From positions 62,001 through 126,000 of the forward strand of contig NZ_SLUN01000013.1 of NCBI RefSeq assembly GCF_004340685.1: a stretch of DNA of 64,000 nucleotides, given 5' to 3'. The notes under the pieces are model-generated. The model was given only the letters and a program-made list of their open reading frames with translations. It was not told where the DNA came from and searched no databases. The position numbers were made by a program, and so were the translations under genes. Shown piece after piece: positions 37,168 through 44,150 of this stretch. Numbering within the stretch: the stretch's first letter is position 1; every line of letters starts with the position of its first letter. The stretch comes from Hydrogenispora ethanolica (GTDB lineage: Bacteria; Bacillota; UBA4882; UBA8346).

Positions 37168-37197
37168 TTGCCATAGAACGAGTGTTCGTGGTATCCT
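37168..37197 (+). promoter_or_regulatory. Promoter with LexA-like box, copy 1
   Basis: TTGCCA (37168-37173), an 18-base spacer and TATCCT (37192-37197). The spacer holds GAACGAGTGTTC (37176-37187), which fits the Bacillota LexA/DinR box GAAC-RNRY-GTTC. The next gene starts about 20 bases downstream. Confidence 0.55.
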
Positions 37198-37215
37198 TTA
37201 GAATAAGGTGCAAGT

Positions 37216-37446
37216 TTGGATAGCATCCCTCGAATGACTTTACTGGATAGTCATTGTGAGCAGCAGAAGAAAAGTCTGGGCATAGAGCAACACAAATTAA
37301 TAGTGACAGGCACTTCAAATTATGACGGTTGTTTATTTTTAGAAATGGAAATAATATTTTCCTGTAAAGACGATAATAGCCTCTTTGATGCTGACTTGAA
37401 TATTAGACACTGCTTTATCGATAATTGGGTCGTAAACGATGTTTAA
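37216..37446 (+). CDS. Small protein of unknown function, copy 1
   Basis: A 76-residue protein that I do not recognise. It is rich in Asp, Cys and Ile with no membrane segment. A TTG start at 37216 has AAGGTG 5 bases upstream; an ATG at 37234 is the alternative. It ends inside the next gene (8-base overlap), so the two are coupled. The same protein is encoded again at 38659 with an identical sequence, which supports it being real. Confidence 0.6.
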   Translation: MDSIPRMTLLDSHCEQQKKSLGIEQHKLIVTGTSNYDGCLFLEMEIIFSCKDDNSLFDADLNIRHCFIDNWVVNDV

Positions 37447-37669
37447 ATTCTTAAAAAAGGTTTTTTTAGTTGATTTGGATGATTCGTTGACTTATCCGTC
37501 TGCCCAGACAATCTGTAACGCCATTGAAAAATATTGCAGGAGTTCCAAAGAAAAGTGCCAGTTCGTCAGCACCAAAAAACCGGTTACATTCTATTTGGAA
37601 GACAAATTATTTGCTGCGGAAATCACTATGGCTCGGGGCGGATATATCATTAAGTGCATTGAAAAATAA
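37439..37669 (+). CDS. DUF4318-like small protein, copy 1
   Basis: A 76-residue protein with the blocks VDLDDSLTYPSAQTICNAIEKY and EITMARGGYIIKC (partial quotes). The pattern recalls DUF4318, a small domain of unknown role in Clostridia. It overlaps the unknown small gene by 8 bases and is followed by a convergent XRE regulator. A diverged copy (5 substitutions in 76 residues by eye) lies at 38882. Confidence 0.65.
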   Translation: MFKFLKKVFLVDLDDSLTYPSAQTICNAIEKYCRSSKEKCQFVSTKKPVTFYLEDKLFAAEITMARGGYIIKCIEK

Positions 37670-37691
37670 TAAACAGGGTGATGAGCATAGG

Positions 37692-38024
37692 TCATGATTG
37701 TTGTTTTTTGCCATACTTGTGTAAAATATAATTTTTGACCTCGTCGAACTCTTTCAGAGCTTCCTCCGGCAAACCATTGCCAATGTTGAACCTGGTCAGT
37801 ATTATTTCCGCTGATTCACGTACCTCGGAACGCCCAAGTAAAAAATCGGCCGAAACATGAAAGAAATCGGCCAATTTATTAATAGTATCGGGAGAGGGAG
37901 TCCGTTCTCCGCTTTCATACTTGCCAATGGAGGAAACGGATACACTCAACAAATCGCCAATTTCTTTTTGACCGAAGTTTTGTTCTTCACGCAATAAGCG
38001 AAGTCGTTCTCCAAACGATACCAT
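37692..38024 (-). CDS. XRE-family helix-turn-helix regulator
   Basis: A 110-residue regulator: an HTH_XRE domain in residues 5-60 (LRLLREEQNFGQKEIGDLLSVSVSSIGKYESG, in part) and a C-terminal acidic tail. The frame opens at 38054, but ATG 38024 has GAGGTG 6 bases upstream. It reads away from a promoter and a dyad (38101-38117) that serve the second module copy, so it likely represses that promoter and its own. The 3' part of this gene also occurs as a relic at 39137-39200. Confidence 0.88.
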   Translation of the reverse strand: MVSFGERLRLLREEQNFGQKEIGDLLSVSVSSIGKYESGERTPSPDTINKLADFFHVSADFLLGRSEVRESAEIILTRFNIGNGLPEEALKEFDEVKNYILHKYGKKQQS

Positions 38025-38100
38025 TTTAAACACCTCACAGCGATTCTTTTTCATTCATTTTCCCTACTGCAAGACTATTTGTCTATATTGTTTGAAAACA

Positions 38101-38117
38101 TTATACATATAGTATAA
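38101..38117. promoter_or_regulatory. Dyad, possible XRE operator
   Basis: TTATAC-N5-GTATAA, a perfect 6+6 inverted repeat in the divergent region between the XRE gene and the module copy 2 promoter. Confidence 0.5.
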
Positions 38118-38124
38118 ATTTCGA

Positions 38125-38153
38125 TTGACATCAACACATAAAGTCTATAAAAT
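38125..38153 (+). promoter_or_regulatory. SigA-type promoter of module copy 2
   Basis: TTGACA (38125-38130), a 17-base spacer and TAAAAT (38148-38153), just beside the TTATAC/GTATAA dyad. Confidence 0.75.
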
Positions 38154-38273
38154 GGATGTTGATGATACAAATAGTGTTAATGTTCTCACCGAAAGGCAAT
38201 TCCACAAGCCCACACTGAAAGCATTTTTGAACATCTTGAGTAACATTTTATAGTTATTCTCGGAGGAATGATT

Positions 38274-38582
38274 ATGCTTACCAGCGACAGCAAAGGCATT
38301 TACGAATTCATCTTCGACCGGATTTATAAGATCAACGAGGAACTCCTGCCGCACGATGCGGAATACCGGGAATGGGGCCGGAAACAGCGGGAGGTTCTGG
38401 ATTAACTCTGGGCCGGGCTCGCGCCAGAAGAACGGAAAATGCTTGATGATTTTGACATCAACCGGACCATGCAGATGAACCGGAGGGATGAATTGTTTTA
38501 CAGCCGGGGGTTAATGGATGGGATTATCCTCGCCGCTTGGATCGAGCGGATAAAACGGGGCGGAGAGCTTTCCATCCCGTGA
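38274..38582 (+). pseudogene. DUF6809-like gene, copy 2, broken by a stop
   Basis: Nearly identical to 36831-37139, but the CGA codon at position 44 is TAA (38403-38405), two base changes from the intact copy. The remaining frame is intact to 38582, so the decay is recent. CGGAGGAA precedes the ATG. Confidence 0.85.
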
Positions 38583-38610
38583 ACCATGGCAATCAGTTCT
38601 GAAGAAAGCG

Positions 38611-38640
38611 TTGCCATAGAACGAGTGTTCGTGGTATCCT
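38611..38640 (+). promoter_or_regulatory. Promoter with LexA-like box, copy 2
   Basis: Identical to copy 1: TTGCCA (38611-38616), GAACGAGTGTTC (38619-38630) inside an 18-base spacer, TATCCT (38635-38640). Confidence 0.55.
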
Positions 38641-38658
38641 TTAGAATAAGGTGCAAGT

Positions 38659-38889
38659 TTGGATAGCATCCCTCGAATGACTTTACTGGATAGTCATTGT
38701 GAGCAGCAGAAGAAAAGTCTAGGCATAGAGCAACACAAATTAATAGTGACAGGCACTTCAAATTATGACGGTTGTTTATTTTTAGAAATGGAAATAATAT
38801 TTTCCTGTAAAGACGATAATAGCCTCTTTGATGCTGACTTGAATATTAGACACTGCTTTATCGATAATTGGGTCGTAAACGATGTTTAA
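38659..38889 (+). CDS. Small protein of unknown function, copy 2
   Basis: The 76-residue product is identical to that of 37216-37446, although the DUF6809-like gene ahead of it is broken. It uses the same TTG start and overlaps the next gene by 8 bases. Confidence 0.58.
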   Translation: MDSIPRMTLLDSHCEQQKKSLGIEQHKLIVTGTSNYDGCLFLEMEIIFSCKDDNSLFDADLNIRHCFIDNWVVNDV

Positions 38890-39112
38890 ATTCTTAAAAA
38901 AGGTTTTTTTCGTTGATTTGGATGATTCGTTGACTTATCCGTCTACCCAGACAATCTGTAACGCCATTGAAAAATATTGCGTGAGTTCCAAAGAAAAGTG
39001 CCAGTTCGTCAGCACCAAAAAACCGGTTACATTCTATTTGGAAGACAAATTATTTACTGCTGAAATCACTATGGCTCGGGGCGGATATATCATTAAGTGC
39101 ATTGAAAAATAA
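38882..39112 (+). CDS. DUF4318-like small protein, copy 2
   Basis: A 76-residue paralogue of the protein at 37439. I count five substitutions: Leu to Phe near residue 10, Ala to Thr in the YPS block, Arg to Val, and Ala to Thr near the EDKLF block among them. The frame is intact, so both copies may be expressed from their own LexA-like promoter. Confidence 0.62.
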   Translation: MFKFLKKVFFVDLDDSLTYPSTQTICNAIEKYCVSSKEKCQFVSTKKPVTFYLEDKLFTAEITMARGGYIIKCIEK

Positions 39113-39136
39113 TAAACAGGGTTTATGAGCATAGGA

Positions 39137-39200
39137 CATTGTTGAACCTGGCTAGTATTTTTTCCGCTGATTCACGTACCTCGGAGCGCCCAAGCAAATA
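39137..39200 (-). pseudogene. Relic of the XRE regulator gene
   Basis: About 65 bases that match the antisense of the XRE gene around 37782-37845 (tgaacctgg...tccgctgattcacg...gcgcccaag). No start, domain or frame remains. Confidence 0.75.
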
Positions 39201-39212
39201 GATACCCTAAAG

Positions 39213-39241
39213 TTGACCATTGTAAAATCTTTTGTTATACT
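39213..39241 (+). promoter_or_regulatory. SigA-type promoter of the guanidine riboswitch and gdx
   Basis: TTGACC (39213-39218), a 17-base spacer and TATACT (39236-39241). Confidence 0.85.
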
Positions 39242-39254
39242 AACGCTATCAATC

Positions 39255-39397
39255 GATAGGATAAATCGTTTTATAGGGTTCCGCAGTTCCTTTCGGAACT
39301 GGCCTGGTCCGAGATAAAACGTACAGTTGACTGTGTACACGGAAGGATAAAAGCCTGGGAGATATTTGAGATATCGCCCCAGGCTTTTTTATTTTTT
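39255..39397 (+). promoter_or_regulatory. Guanidine-I (ykkC) riboswitch with terminator
   Basis: The leader carries the conserved ykkC blocks in order: atAGGGTTCCGc (from about 39273), CTGGTCCGAGA (39304-39314), ACACGGaaGGATAAAAGCCtGGGAGA (38-base region from 39337, quoted as landmarks). The last block is also the left arm of a terminator: aagcctggg (39351-39359) pairs with cccaggctt (39378-39386), then a T-run. Guanidine binding should block the terminator and allow gdx expression. The gene downstream is a guanidinium exporter, which fits. Confidence 0.93.
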
Positions 39398-39484
39398 GAT
39401 TTTAAAGGAGGTGTAACATTTGGATATAAAGGAATTTTGGACCATAATCAAATTTGAATATTAACCTGGATAGGAGTGAAAGTT

Positions 39485-39805
39485 ATGCAATGGCTTTTTT
39501 TAGTGATAGCGGGAGTCTTTGAAGTGTGGTGGGCTGTCGGTTTAAAGTATTCGCATGGCTTTACTAAATTCATGCCGAGCGTGTTTACAATCTTTGGGAT
39601 GATCGCGAGCTTTTATTTTCTGTCATTCGCCTTAAAAAGTCTTCCATTGGGGACTGCATACGCCATTTGGACCGGAATTGGTACAGTCGGTACGGTCATT
39701 TTGGGAATCGTTTTATTTAAAGAACCCATCGACATCATTCGATTGATTTGCATTGGATTGATCGTCGTTGGAATCATTGGATTGAAATTAGGATCAGTTC
39801 ATTAA
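39485..39805 (+). CDS. gdx: Guanidinium exporter Gdx (SugE, SMR family)
   Basis: A 106-residue four-helix small multidrug resistance protein. The key proton/substrate residue Glu13 is present in VIAGVFEVWWAVGLKY, as is the SugE/Gdx-type WTGIGTVGTV stretch near residue 60. It exports guanidinium against protons as an antiparallel dimer. It sits under a guanidine-I riboswitch. The frame opens at GTG 39476, but ATG 39485 has GGAGTG at good spacing. The TTAA that contains its stop codon is the target duplication of a mobile element. Confidence 0.93.
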   Translation: MQWLFLVIAGVFEVWWAVGLKYSHGFTKFMPSVFTIFGMIASFYFLSFALKSLPLGTAYAIWTGIGTVGTVILGIVLFKEPIDIIRLICIGLIVVGIIGLKLGSVH

Positions 39806-39931
39806 AAGCCATGTGATAAAGTCTTTCGAAATGGAGATCAGCATGCAAAAAGGTTAAAAACGACTTTATCACTTGCTTCTCTGAGCTTTTGTGTTCAACC
39901 TGACCTGCGGCCAGGGTTTATCACAACGCTT
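39806..39931. mobile_element. 126-bp MITE-like element, copy 1
   Basis: Flanked by TTAA on both sides (39802-39805 and 39932-39935). Ends are inverted repeats: AAGCcaTGTGATAAA at the left and the complement AAGCgtTGTGATAAA at the right. An internal GACTTTATCAC is complementary to the left end, so the first 70 bases can fold back. No coding capacity. Copy 2 is at 42273-42398 and is also 126 bp. Confidence 0.88.
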
Positions 39932-39958
39932 TTAAGTGAAGTTTTGTATGATACAGCT

Positions 39959-40113
39959 GCGGATAAAACAGGGCGGAGAGCTTTCAGTCCCGTAAGCAAT
40001 GGCGATCCGTTTCGAAGAAAACGTTGCCACAGAACGAATGTTCGTGGTATTATTTGGAATATAAGAGCAAGTTAGGGTACTACCCTCGAATGACTTTACT
40101 GGATAGCATCGGA
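39959..40113. repeat. Third, partial and diverged copy of the module's regulatory segment
   Basis: About 150 bases that match 37106-37250: the 3' end of the DUF6809-like gene (cggagagctttcagtcccgt), the LexA-like promoter and cctcgaatgactttactggatag. Many substitutions, so older than the tandem copies. It now lies directly upstream of the PLP decarboxylase. Confidence 0.85.
40024..40053 (+). promoter_or_regulatory. Promoter with LexA-like box, copy 3, ahead of the decarboxylase
   Basis: TTGCCA (40024-40029), an 18-base spacer holding GAACGAATGTTC (40032-40043) and TATTAT (40048-40053). The box is kept although the surroundings diverged, and the -10 is better than in the other copies. Confidence 0.6.
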
Positions 40114-40145
40114 TACAGAATTGCCCCGGGAGGAGATATTAGCTA

Positions 40146-41558
40146 ATGTCACAGCAAAGAAACAGCGCGGTCTGTGACCGTCTCAGGGAAGAAGCTGCGG
40201 ACGGGGAGCTTTTTGAACAGGCCAAGGAATACGCAGTGAGCTATATGTGCCAGATTCTCGATCAGCCCGTTTTTCCGGGTCCGGGTGCAATCGATGGTCT
40301 GGATGTTTTCAGAGAGCCGCTGCCGGTCCATTCCGGGGATCCTTACGAAATCCTCGGAAGGCTGCATCATTATGGCTCACCGGCAACGGTGGCGCAAACC
40401 GGCGGACGTTACTTCGGATTTGTCAATGGCGGCATCATCCCGGTTTCCCTGGCTGCCAAATGGTTATCGGATGCGTGGGATCAAAATGCCGCGCTGTCCA
40501 TCATGTCTCCGGTGGTTTCCGTGCTGGAGGAAGTCTGTGAAAACTGGCTGGTCGATTTGTTCCATTTGCCGAAAGGGACAGCCGCGGGCTTTGTGGGAGG
40601 GAGTTCGACTGCAATGCTCTGCGGTCTGACTGCGGGAAGAAACCATCTGCTCGAACAATTAGGCTATGACGTCAGTAAAAAGGGACTCTTCGGCGCACCT
40701 GAAATCCGGGTCATAGTCGGAGCAGGCGCGCATTCATCCGTGTTCAAAGCGCTGGCAATTCTGGGTCTTGGCAGCGAGCGGATTGTGAAGATTCCGGAGG
40801 ACGATCAGGGGAGAATGGTCGCCGCTGCCCTTCCGGAGCTGGATAGCAGGACTTTGCTGATTGTGCAGGCCGGGAATGTGAATACCGGTTCATTTGATGA
40901 TTTTCAGACGATCTGCCCCAAAGCCCGCGCCGCCGGGGCCTGGGTCCATGTGGATGGCGCCTTCGGGTTATGGGCGGCCGCCTCCGCCCGATTAAACTGC
41001 TTGACGAAAGGGGTGGAGAGTGCCAGCTCGTGGTCTTTGGACGCGCATAAAACCCTGAATGCTCCGTATGACAATGGAATTATCATGTGCTCCAACCGGG
41101 AGACACTGACCAAGGCTTTGCATATGGCAGGTTCCTACATCATTTACAGCGACCACCGTGATGGCATGCTCTACACTCCGGATATGTCCAGGCGCGCCAG
41201 AGCGGTTGAGCTTTGGGCGGCATTGAAATCGCTCGGAAGAAACGGCGTTTCGGAGCTGGTCGATGATTTGCATGACAAAGCGGTTTACTTCGGGGAACAA
41301 CTGAAACAGCATCATTTTGTGATCCATAATGAGATCGCATTCAATCAGGTCCTTGTTTCAACAGGAAACCCCGATATCACCGCAAAGACGCTAAAGAATA
41401 TTCAAGCCTCCGGCATCTGCTGGGGTGGCGGCGCGACATGGCGAAACGACCCGGTCATCCGCATCAGCGTCTGTTCCTATCGAACAACCTATGAAGACAT
41501 CGACCGCTCCGTGGCAGCATTCGTCCTGGCGAGAAAAATCGCAACGGACCGCCGGTGA
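40146..41558 (+). CDS. Group II PLP-dependent decarboxylase/aminotransferase-like enzyme
   Basis: A 470-residue fold-type I PLP enzyme. The PLP lysine is Lys302 in SLDAHKTLNAPYD, the VHVDGAFG block supplies the Asp that pairs with the cofactor nitrogen, and GGSSTAMLCGLTAGR binds the phosphate. The group includes glutamate, diaminobutyrate, tyrosine and aromatic amino acid decarboxylases; the substrate is not clear. GGGAGGAG precedes the ATG. A DUF1330-type gene follows in 40 bases. Its promoter comes from a captured copy of the small-gene module. Confidence 0.85.
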   Translation: MSQQRNSAVCDRLREEAADGELFEQAKEYAVSYMCQILDQPVFPGPGAIDGLDVFREPLPVHSGDPYEILGRLHHYGSPATVAQTGGRYFGFVNGGIIPVSLAAKWLSDAWDQNAALSIMSPVVSVLEEVCENWLVDLFHLPKGTAAGFVGGSSTAMLCGLTAGRNHLLEQLGYDVSKKGLFGAPEIRVIVGAGAHSSVFKALAILGLGSERIVKIPEDDQGRMVAAALPELDSRTLLIVQAGNVNTGSFDDFQTICPKARAAGAWVHVDGAFGLWAAASARLNCLTKGVESASSWSLDAHKTLNAPYDNGIIMCSNRETLTKALHMAGSYIIYSDHRDGMLYTPDMSRRARAVELWAALKSLGRNGVSELVDDLHDKAVYFGEQLKQHHFVIHNEIAFNQVLVSTGNPDITAKTLKNIQASGICWGGGATWRNDPVIRISVCSYRTTYEDIDRSVAAFVLARKIATDRR

Positions 41559-41597
41559 AGTTACGTGGATGAAAAGTCATGGGGGGAGGCGTTTTCG

Positions 41598-41885
41598 GTG
41601 AGTTATTATTTCGTGGCCCAGATCCAAATCCGGGATGAGGCGGAATATCAAAAGTATTTGAACGAGGTGGATGAGGTATTCAGCAAGTTTGAAGGAGAAT
41701 ATCTTGCGGTCGATCCCAATCCCGCAGTCATCGAGGGAGAATGGAAGTACAGCCGGTTCGTCATGATACAGTTCCCCGATGAAACGGCATTTCAACGTTG
41801 GTATCAATCGCCGGAATATCAAGCAATCCTGCGCCACCGTCTGCGAGCCGCCCAATGTGATACCGTTCTGGTGAAAGGGTTGTAA
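41598..41885 (+). CDS. DUF1330 family protein
   Basis: A 95-residue protein of the dimeric alpha/beta barrel type with the DUF1330 pattern (YFVAQIQIRDEAEYQKY, then VMIQFPDETAFQRWYQSPEYQ, in part). The role of the family is unknown. The frame opens at GTG 41565, but GTG 41598 has GGGGGGAGG at good spacing and starts the domain. It is likely co-transcribed with the decarboxylase. Confidence 0.82.
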   Translation: MSYYFVAQIQIRDEAEYQKYLNEVDEVFSKFEGEYLAVDPNPAVIEGEWKYSRFVMIQFPDETAFQRWYQSPEYQAILRHRLRAAQCDTVLVKGL

Positions 41886-41942
41886 TCTAATTTTGATTGC
41901 TTTTTTTGTTGGCGCGAATGAGTCCCTTCATTACAATTCATC

Positions 41943-42627
41943 TTATAGTCCGCCAATGTTTTTCAGAAATTCACCTGGAGTCATCACGGCGCAAAAGCGT
42001 TTTAATGGCTCCAAATCGGCGATGTTTGAGCTAACAACCACATCAGGGCGGCACTGAACTGCGGCTAAGAGCAGATGGAAGTCTCCGAGATCGGTTTGGT
42101 GGAGCGGTATCTTTAGCATATCGGATAATTCGGCATCGATGGGCCACCAATCCGCAAATTTGGATAAAACCACCCAAAGGGGTGTATCTTCAGGAAAAGT
42201 CGAAACAAATCGATAGGTCTGGCGAATGGACAGCGCCGCGCCAGGATCGAGTATTGCGGCAAAACCATTTAAAAGCCATGTGATAAAGTCTTTCGAACCG
42301 GAAATTGCCTTGCAAAAAGATATCAAACGACTTTATCACTTGCTTTTCTGAGCTTTTATGAACACCCCGACCTTCGGACGGGGTTTATCACAACGCTTTT
42401 AAAAACAGCGCGATTTCTTCCGGCATATAAATACGGCGGGCCGCTCTTTTACCGATCCCATCCGAACAAGCCTTATGAATGAATTCAGCAATCACCGCCT
42501 GAGAAATAACGGGCTGGTATAGCGGAGTAGCCCCCAACTTTAATAGCCGCATGTTCCATCCGTCCGGCTTAACCAAAGCCCCGCAAAAAACGGTGGTATC
42601 CAAAAGAGCGGTGGGCCGAGGGCTCAT
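41943..42627 (-). pseudogene. PIN-type toxin gene split by a 126-bp element
   Basis: The N-terminal half reads from 42627 (MSPRPTALLDTTVFCGAL, Asp10 the first PIN acid) to about 42401; the C-terminal half runs to 41943 and holds LGDFHLLLAAV and VVVSSNIADLEPL with the later acids. Between them sits a MITE-like element at 42273-42398. Removing the element and one TTAA joins the halves in frame (EEIALFL then NGFAAIL) into about 184 residues. Intact it would be a PIN ribonuclease toxin paired with the HTH gene upstream. As it stands the toxin is truncated after the element adds KAL and a stop. Confidence 0.88.
42273..42398. mobile_element. 126-bp MITE-like element, copy 2, inside the PIN gene
   Basis: Same length, ends and orientation as the copy at 39806. 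TTAA flanks it (42269-42272 and 42399-42402). The middle has diverged more than the ends. It breaks a PIN-type toxin gene whose frame is restored by exact excision of the element plus one TTAA. Confidence 0.92.
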
Positions 42628-43007
42628 CGCTCAAACTCGTCGATGCCGGGTGAGTTCGAAAAACGTGAATTAATTTGCTCCGTTGTTTCTTGAAACGCCC
42701 GGACTTTGGAGAGATCGCCAAATTGTGCCGCCGGGATGCGCCAAGCGCCGCCCGGAGTTTGGATGGCTTGAATTTTGCCTTGTTCACACCATTTTCTGAC
42801 CATTCGGTCGGATACTTGAAAGGCTGTCGCGATCTCGGCGGTCTTGTAGTAGGCTTTCGCCGTTACCGGATAGATATCGATCTGAAGTTCTTCAGCGGCA
42901 GAAACAGTTAGTTCATCGGCATATTGGAGGAACCGGGCAGCGATTTTTTTCCTGGTTTCGGCTTTTTGAAGATCCTTTTTGACGACAATCATACTCATTT
43001 TTCCCAC
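42624..43007 (-). CDS. HTH (excisionase-like) protein, antitoxin of the PIN gene
   Basis: A 127-residue protein. The middle holds a MerR/excisionase-type DNA-binding domain (YKTAEIATAFQVSDRMVRKWCEQGKIQAIQTPGGAWRIP, quoted in part). It overlaps the PIN gene by 4 bases, the usual layout of an antitoxin-toxin operon. With the toxin broken, this gene is now an orphan that could still act as a repressor. Confidence 0.8.
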   Translation of the reverse strand: MGKMSMIVVKKDLQKAETRKKIAARFLQYADELTVSAAEELQIDIYPVTAKAYYKTAEIATAFQVSDRMVRKWCEQGKIQAIQTPGGAWRIPAAQFGDLSKVRAFQETTEQINSRFSNSPGIDEFER

Positions 43008-43196
43008 CGTCCCATCTCCATTCTACAGCGATTCCGGAAATTCCGCAAGTTCCGCTATATAGTATGGCCGATTCATGGGAATATTTCCAAATTCGCCGGA
43101 GAAAAGGCGGGCATAGAATCGGGGGCGAAAAAAATTTCGCTTGAAAATGAAGTTTAAAAGCATTTCATCGAAGATCGAGGGAAAGTCAGCTCCTTG

Positions 43197-44036
43197 TCAC
43201 ACCCGTTTCTTATACTGCCCCGGCGCGATGCCGGTGGTTTTCTTGAACATCCGGATGAAGTTGGAATAGTCGCGGAATCCCGACATCTGGCAGGCCTCGG
43301 TCACATTATGCCCCTCCGCCAGCAGCTTTTTGGCCCGGGCGATCCGCTTGTAGATGATATACTCGTGGAGCGTGCTGCCGGCGTATTGCTTGAATAACCG
43401 GCTGAGATGAAAGCGGTTGACGTAGAGGCGGCGTTCCAGGGCTTCCAGGGAGAGATCCTCCTCCAGATTGGCCTCGATATAATCGAGCACCGGCATCAGC
43501 TGTTCCGGCGGATCGAAGCGCTCGGCGACGGGCCGGATATCCAGGAAGAGCTGTTCGATATAGACCAGGAGTTCGATGAGATAGGTCAGGCGCAATAGCG
43601 CCGCGCCATCCCCCGCCCGGTCGCAAACCTCCTCGATCTGCGCGAACAGCCGCCGCGCCGTCAGGATCTGCTCCGGCCCCAGGTTCAGCTTATTTCCCTC
43701 GCCTTTGGGCCGGTCCGTAAAGCACTGCAGCATGTCGAAGCCGGGACCGCTAAAGAGTCCCAGCAGTTCGGGGCTGAAATGAACCGTAATCCGTTCGTAA
43801 ACAGCGGGCGTCACGAAGGTCGGCCGGTGAATCTCATGATTATTGATCAACAATAAATCGCCCGGCTTCAACTGGTAGATCTGCTTCTCGATGAAATAGC
43901 GGACATCGCCGGAGATGAAGAAGTAAATCTCGAAAAAGTTGTGCAGGTGGAAGTCGAACGTCTCCGGGTAGCGGTCCTTTTTGTGACTGTAGCTGATAAA
44001 GCTTTCGCGATCCTGGTAATAACGCTCCAGCAACAT
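43197..44036 (-). CDS. AraC-family regulator with cupin sensor domain
   Basis: A 279-residue one-component regulator. The N-terminal half is a cupin (FDFHLHNFFEIYFFISGDVRYFI, then LKPGDLLLINNHEIHRP), which should bind a sugar or related ligand. The C-terminal 100 residues hold two AraC helix-turn-helix units, ending at GIAPGQYKKRV. A GGAGG site precedes the ATG. It is divergent from the isomerase/dehydrogenase genes at 44.1-47.2 kb and very probably controls them. Confidence 0.93.
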   Translation of the reverse strand: MLLERYYQDRESFISYSHKKDRYPETFDFHLHNFFEIYFFISGDVRYFIEKQIYQLKPGDLLLINNHEIHRPTFVTPAVYERITVHFSPELLGLFSGPGFDMLQCFTDRPKGEGNKLNLGPEQILTARRLFAQIEEVCDRAGDGAALLRLTYLIELLVYIEQLFLDIRPVAERFDPPEQLMPVLDYIEANLEEDLSLEALERRLYVNRFHLSRLFKQYAGSTLHEYIIYKRIARAKKLLAEGHNVTEACQMSGFRDYSNFIRMFKKTTGIAPGQYKKRV

Positions 44037-44150
44037 CCGAACCTCCTTCGCAATATGTCAAGAAAAGCAATATTGAACGCAAAATTAGCCAAGAATATGG
44101 GTTTAATCAATATTATACTATATCCATCAGCATTACAGGGAGGAGTTTCA

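Larger units (their letters stand above)
36831..37696. repeat. Direct repeat, copy 1 of the small-gene module
   Basis: About 860 bases that recur at 38274-39140 with an offset of 1443 and only scattered substitutions. The identity begins exactly at the ATG of the DUF6809-like gene and runs through both 76-residue genes. After the shared aataaacaggg, the copies differ by small gaps, and copy 2 keeps only a 65-base piece of the XRE gene. Confidence 0.92.
38274..39140. repeat. Direct repeat, copy 2 of the small-gene module
   Basis: Second copy of the 36831-37696 segment. It is followed at 39137-39200 by a piece of the XRE gene (equivalent to about 37782-37845 in copy 1), so the original duplication reached into the regulator and later lost about 85 bases. 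Confidence 0.9.

Noticed and set aside
37055-37318. Minus-strand frame of 87 residues with a signal-like start, present in both module copies
   Set aside because: It is conserved only because the DNA is duplicated. It overlaps two plus-strand genes and the promoter.
42388-42627. A complete 79-residue protein
   Set aside because: It is the N-terminal half of the PIN gene. Its last three residues and stop come from the inserted element.
43197-44036. The AraC gene as part of the accessory island
   Set aside because: Base composition is that of the sugar clusters, and it is divergent from the isomerase operon that it most likely controls.
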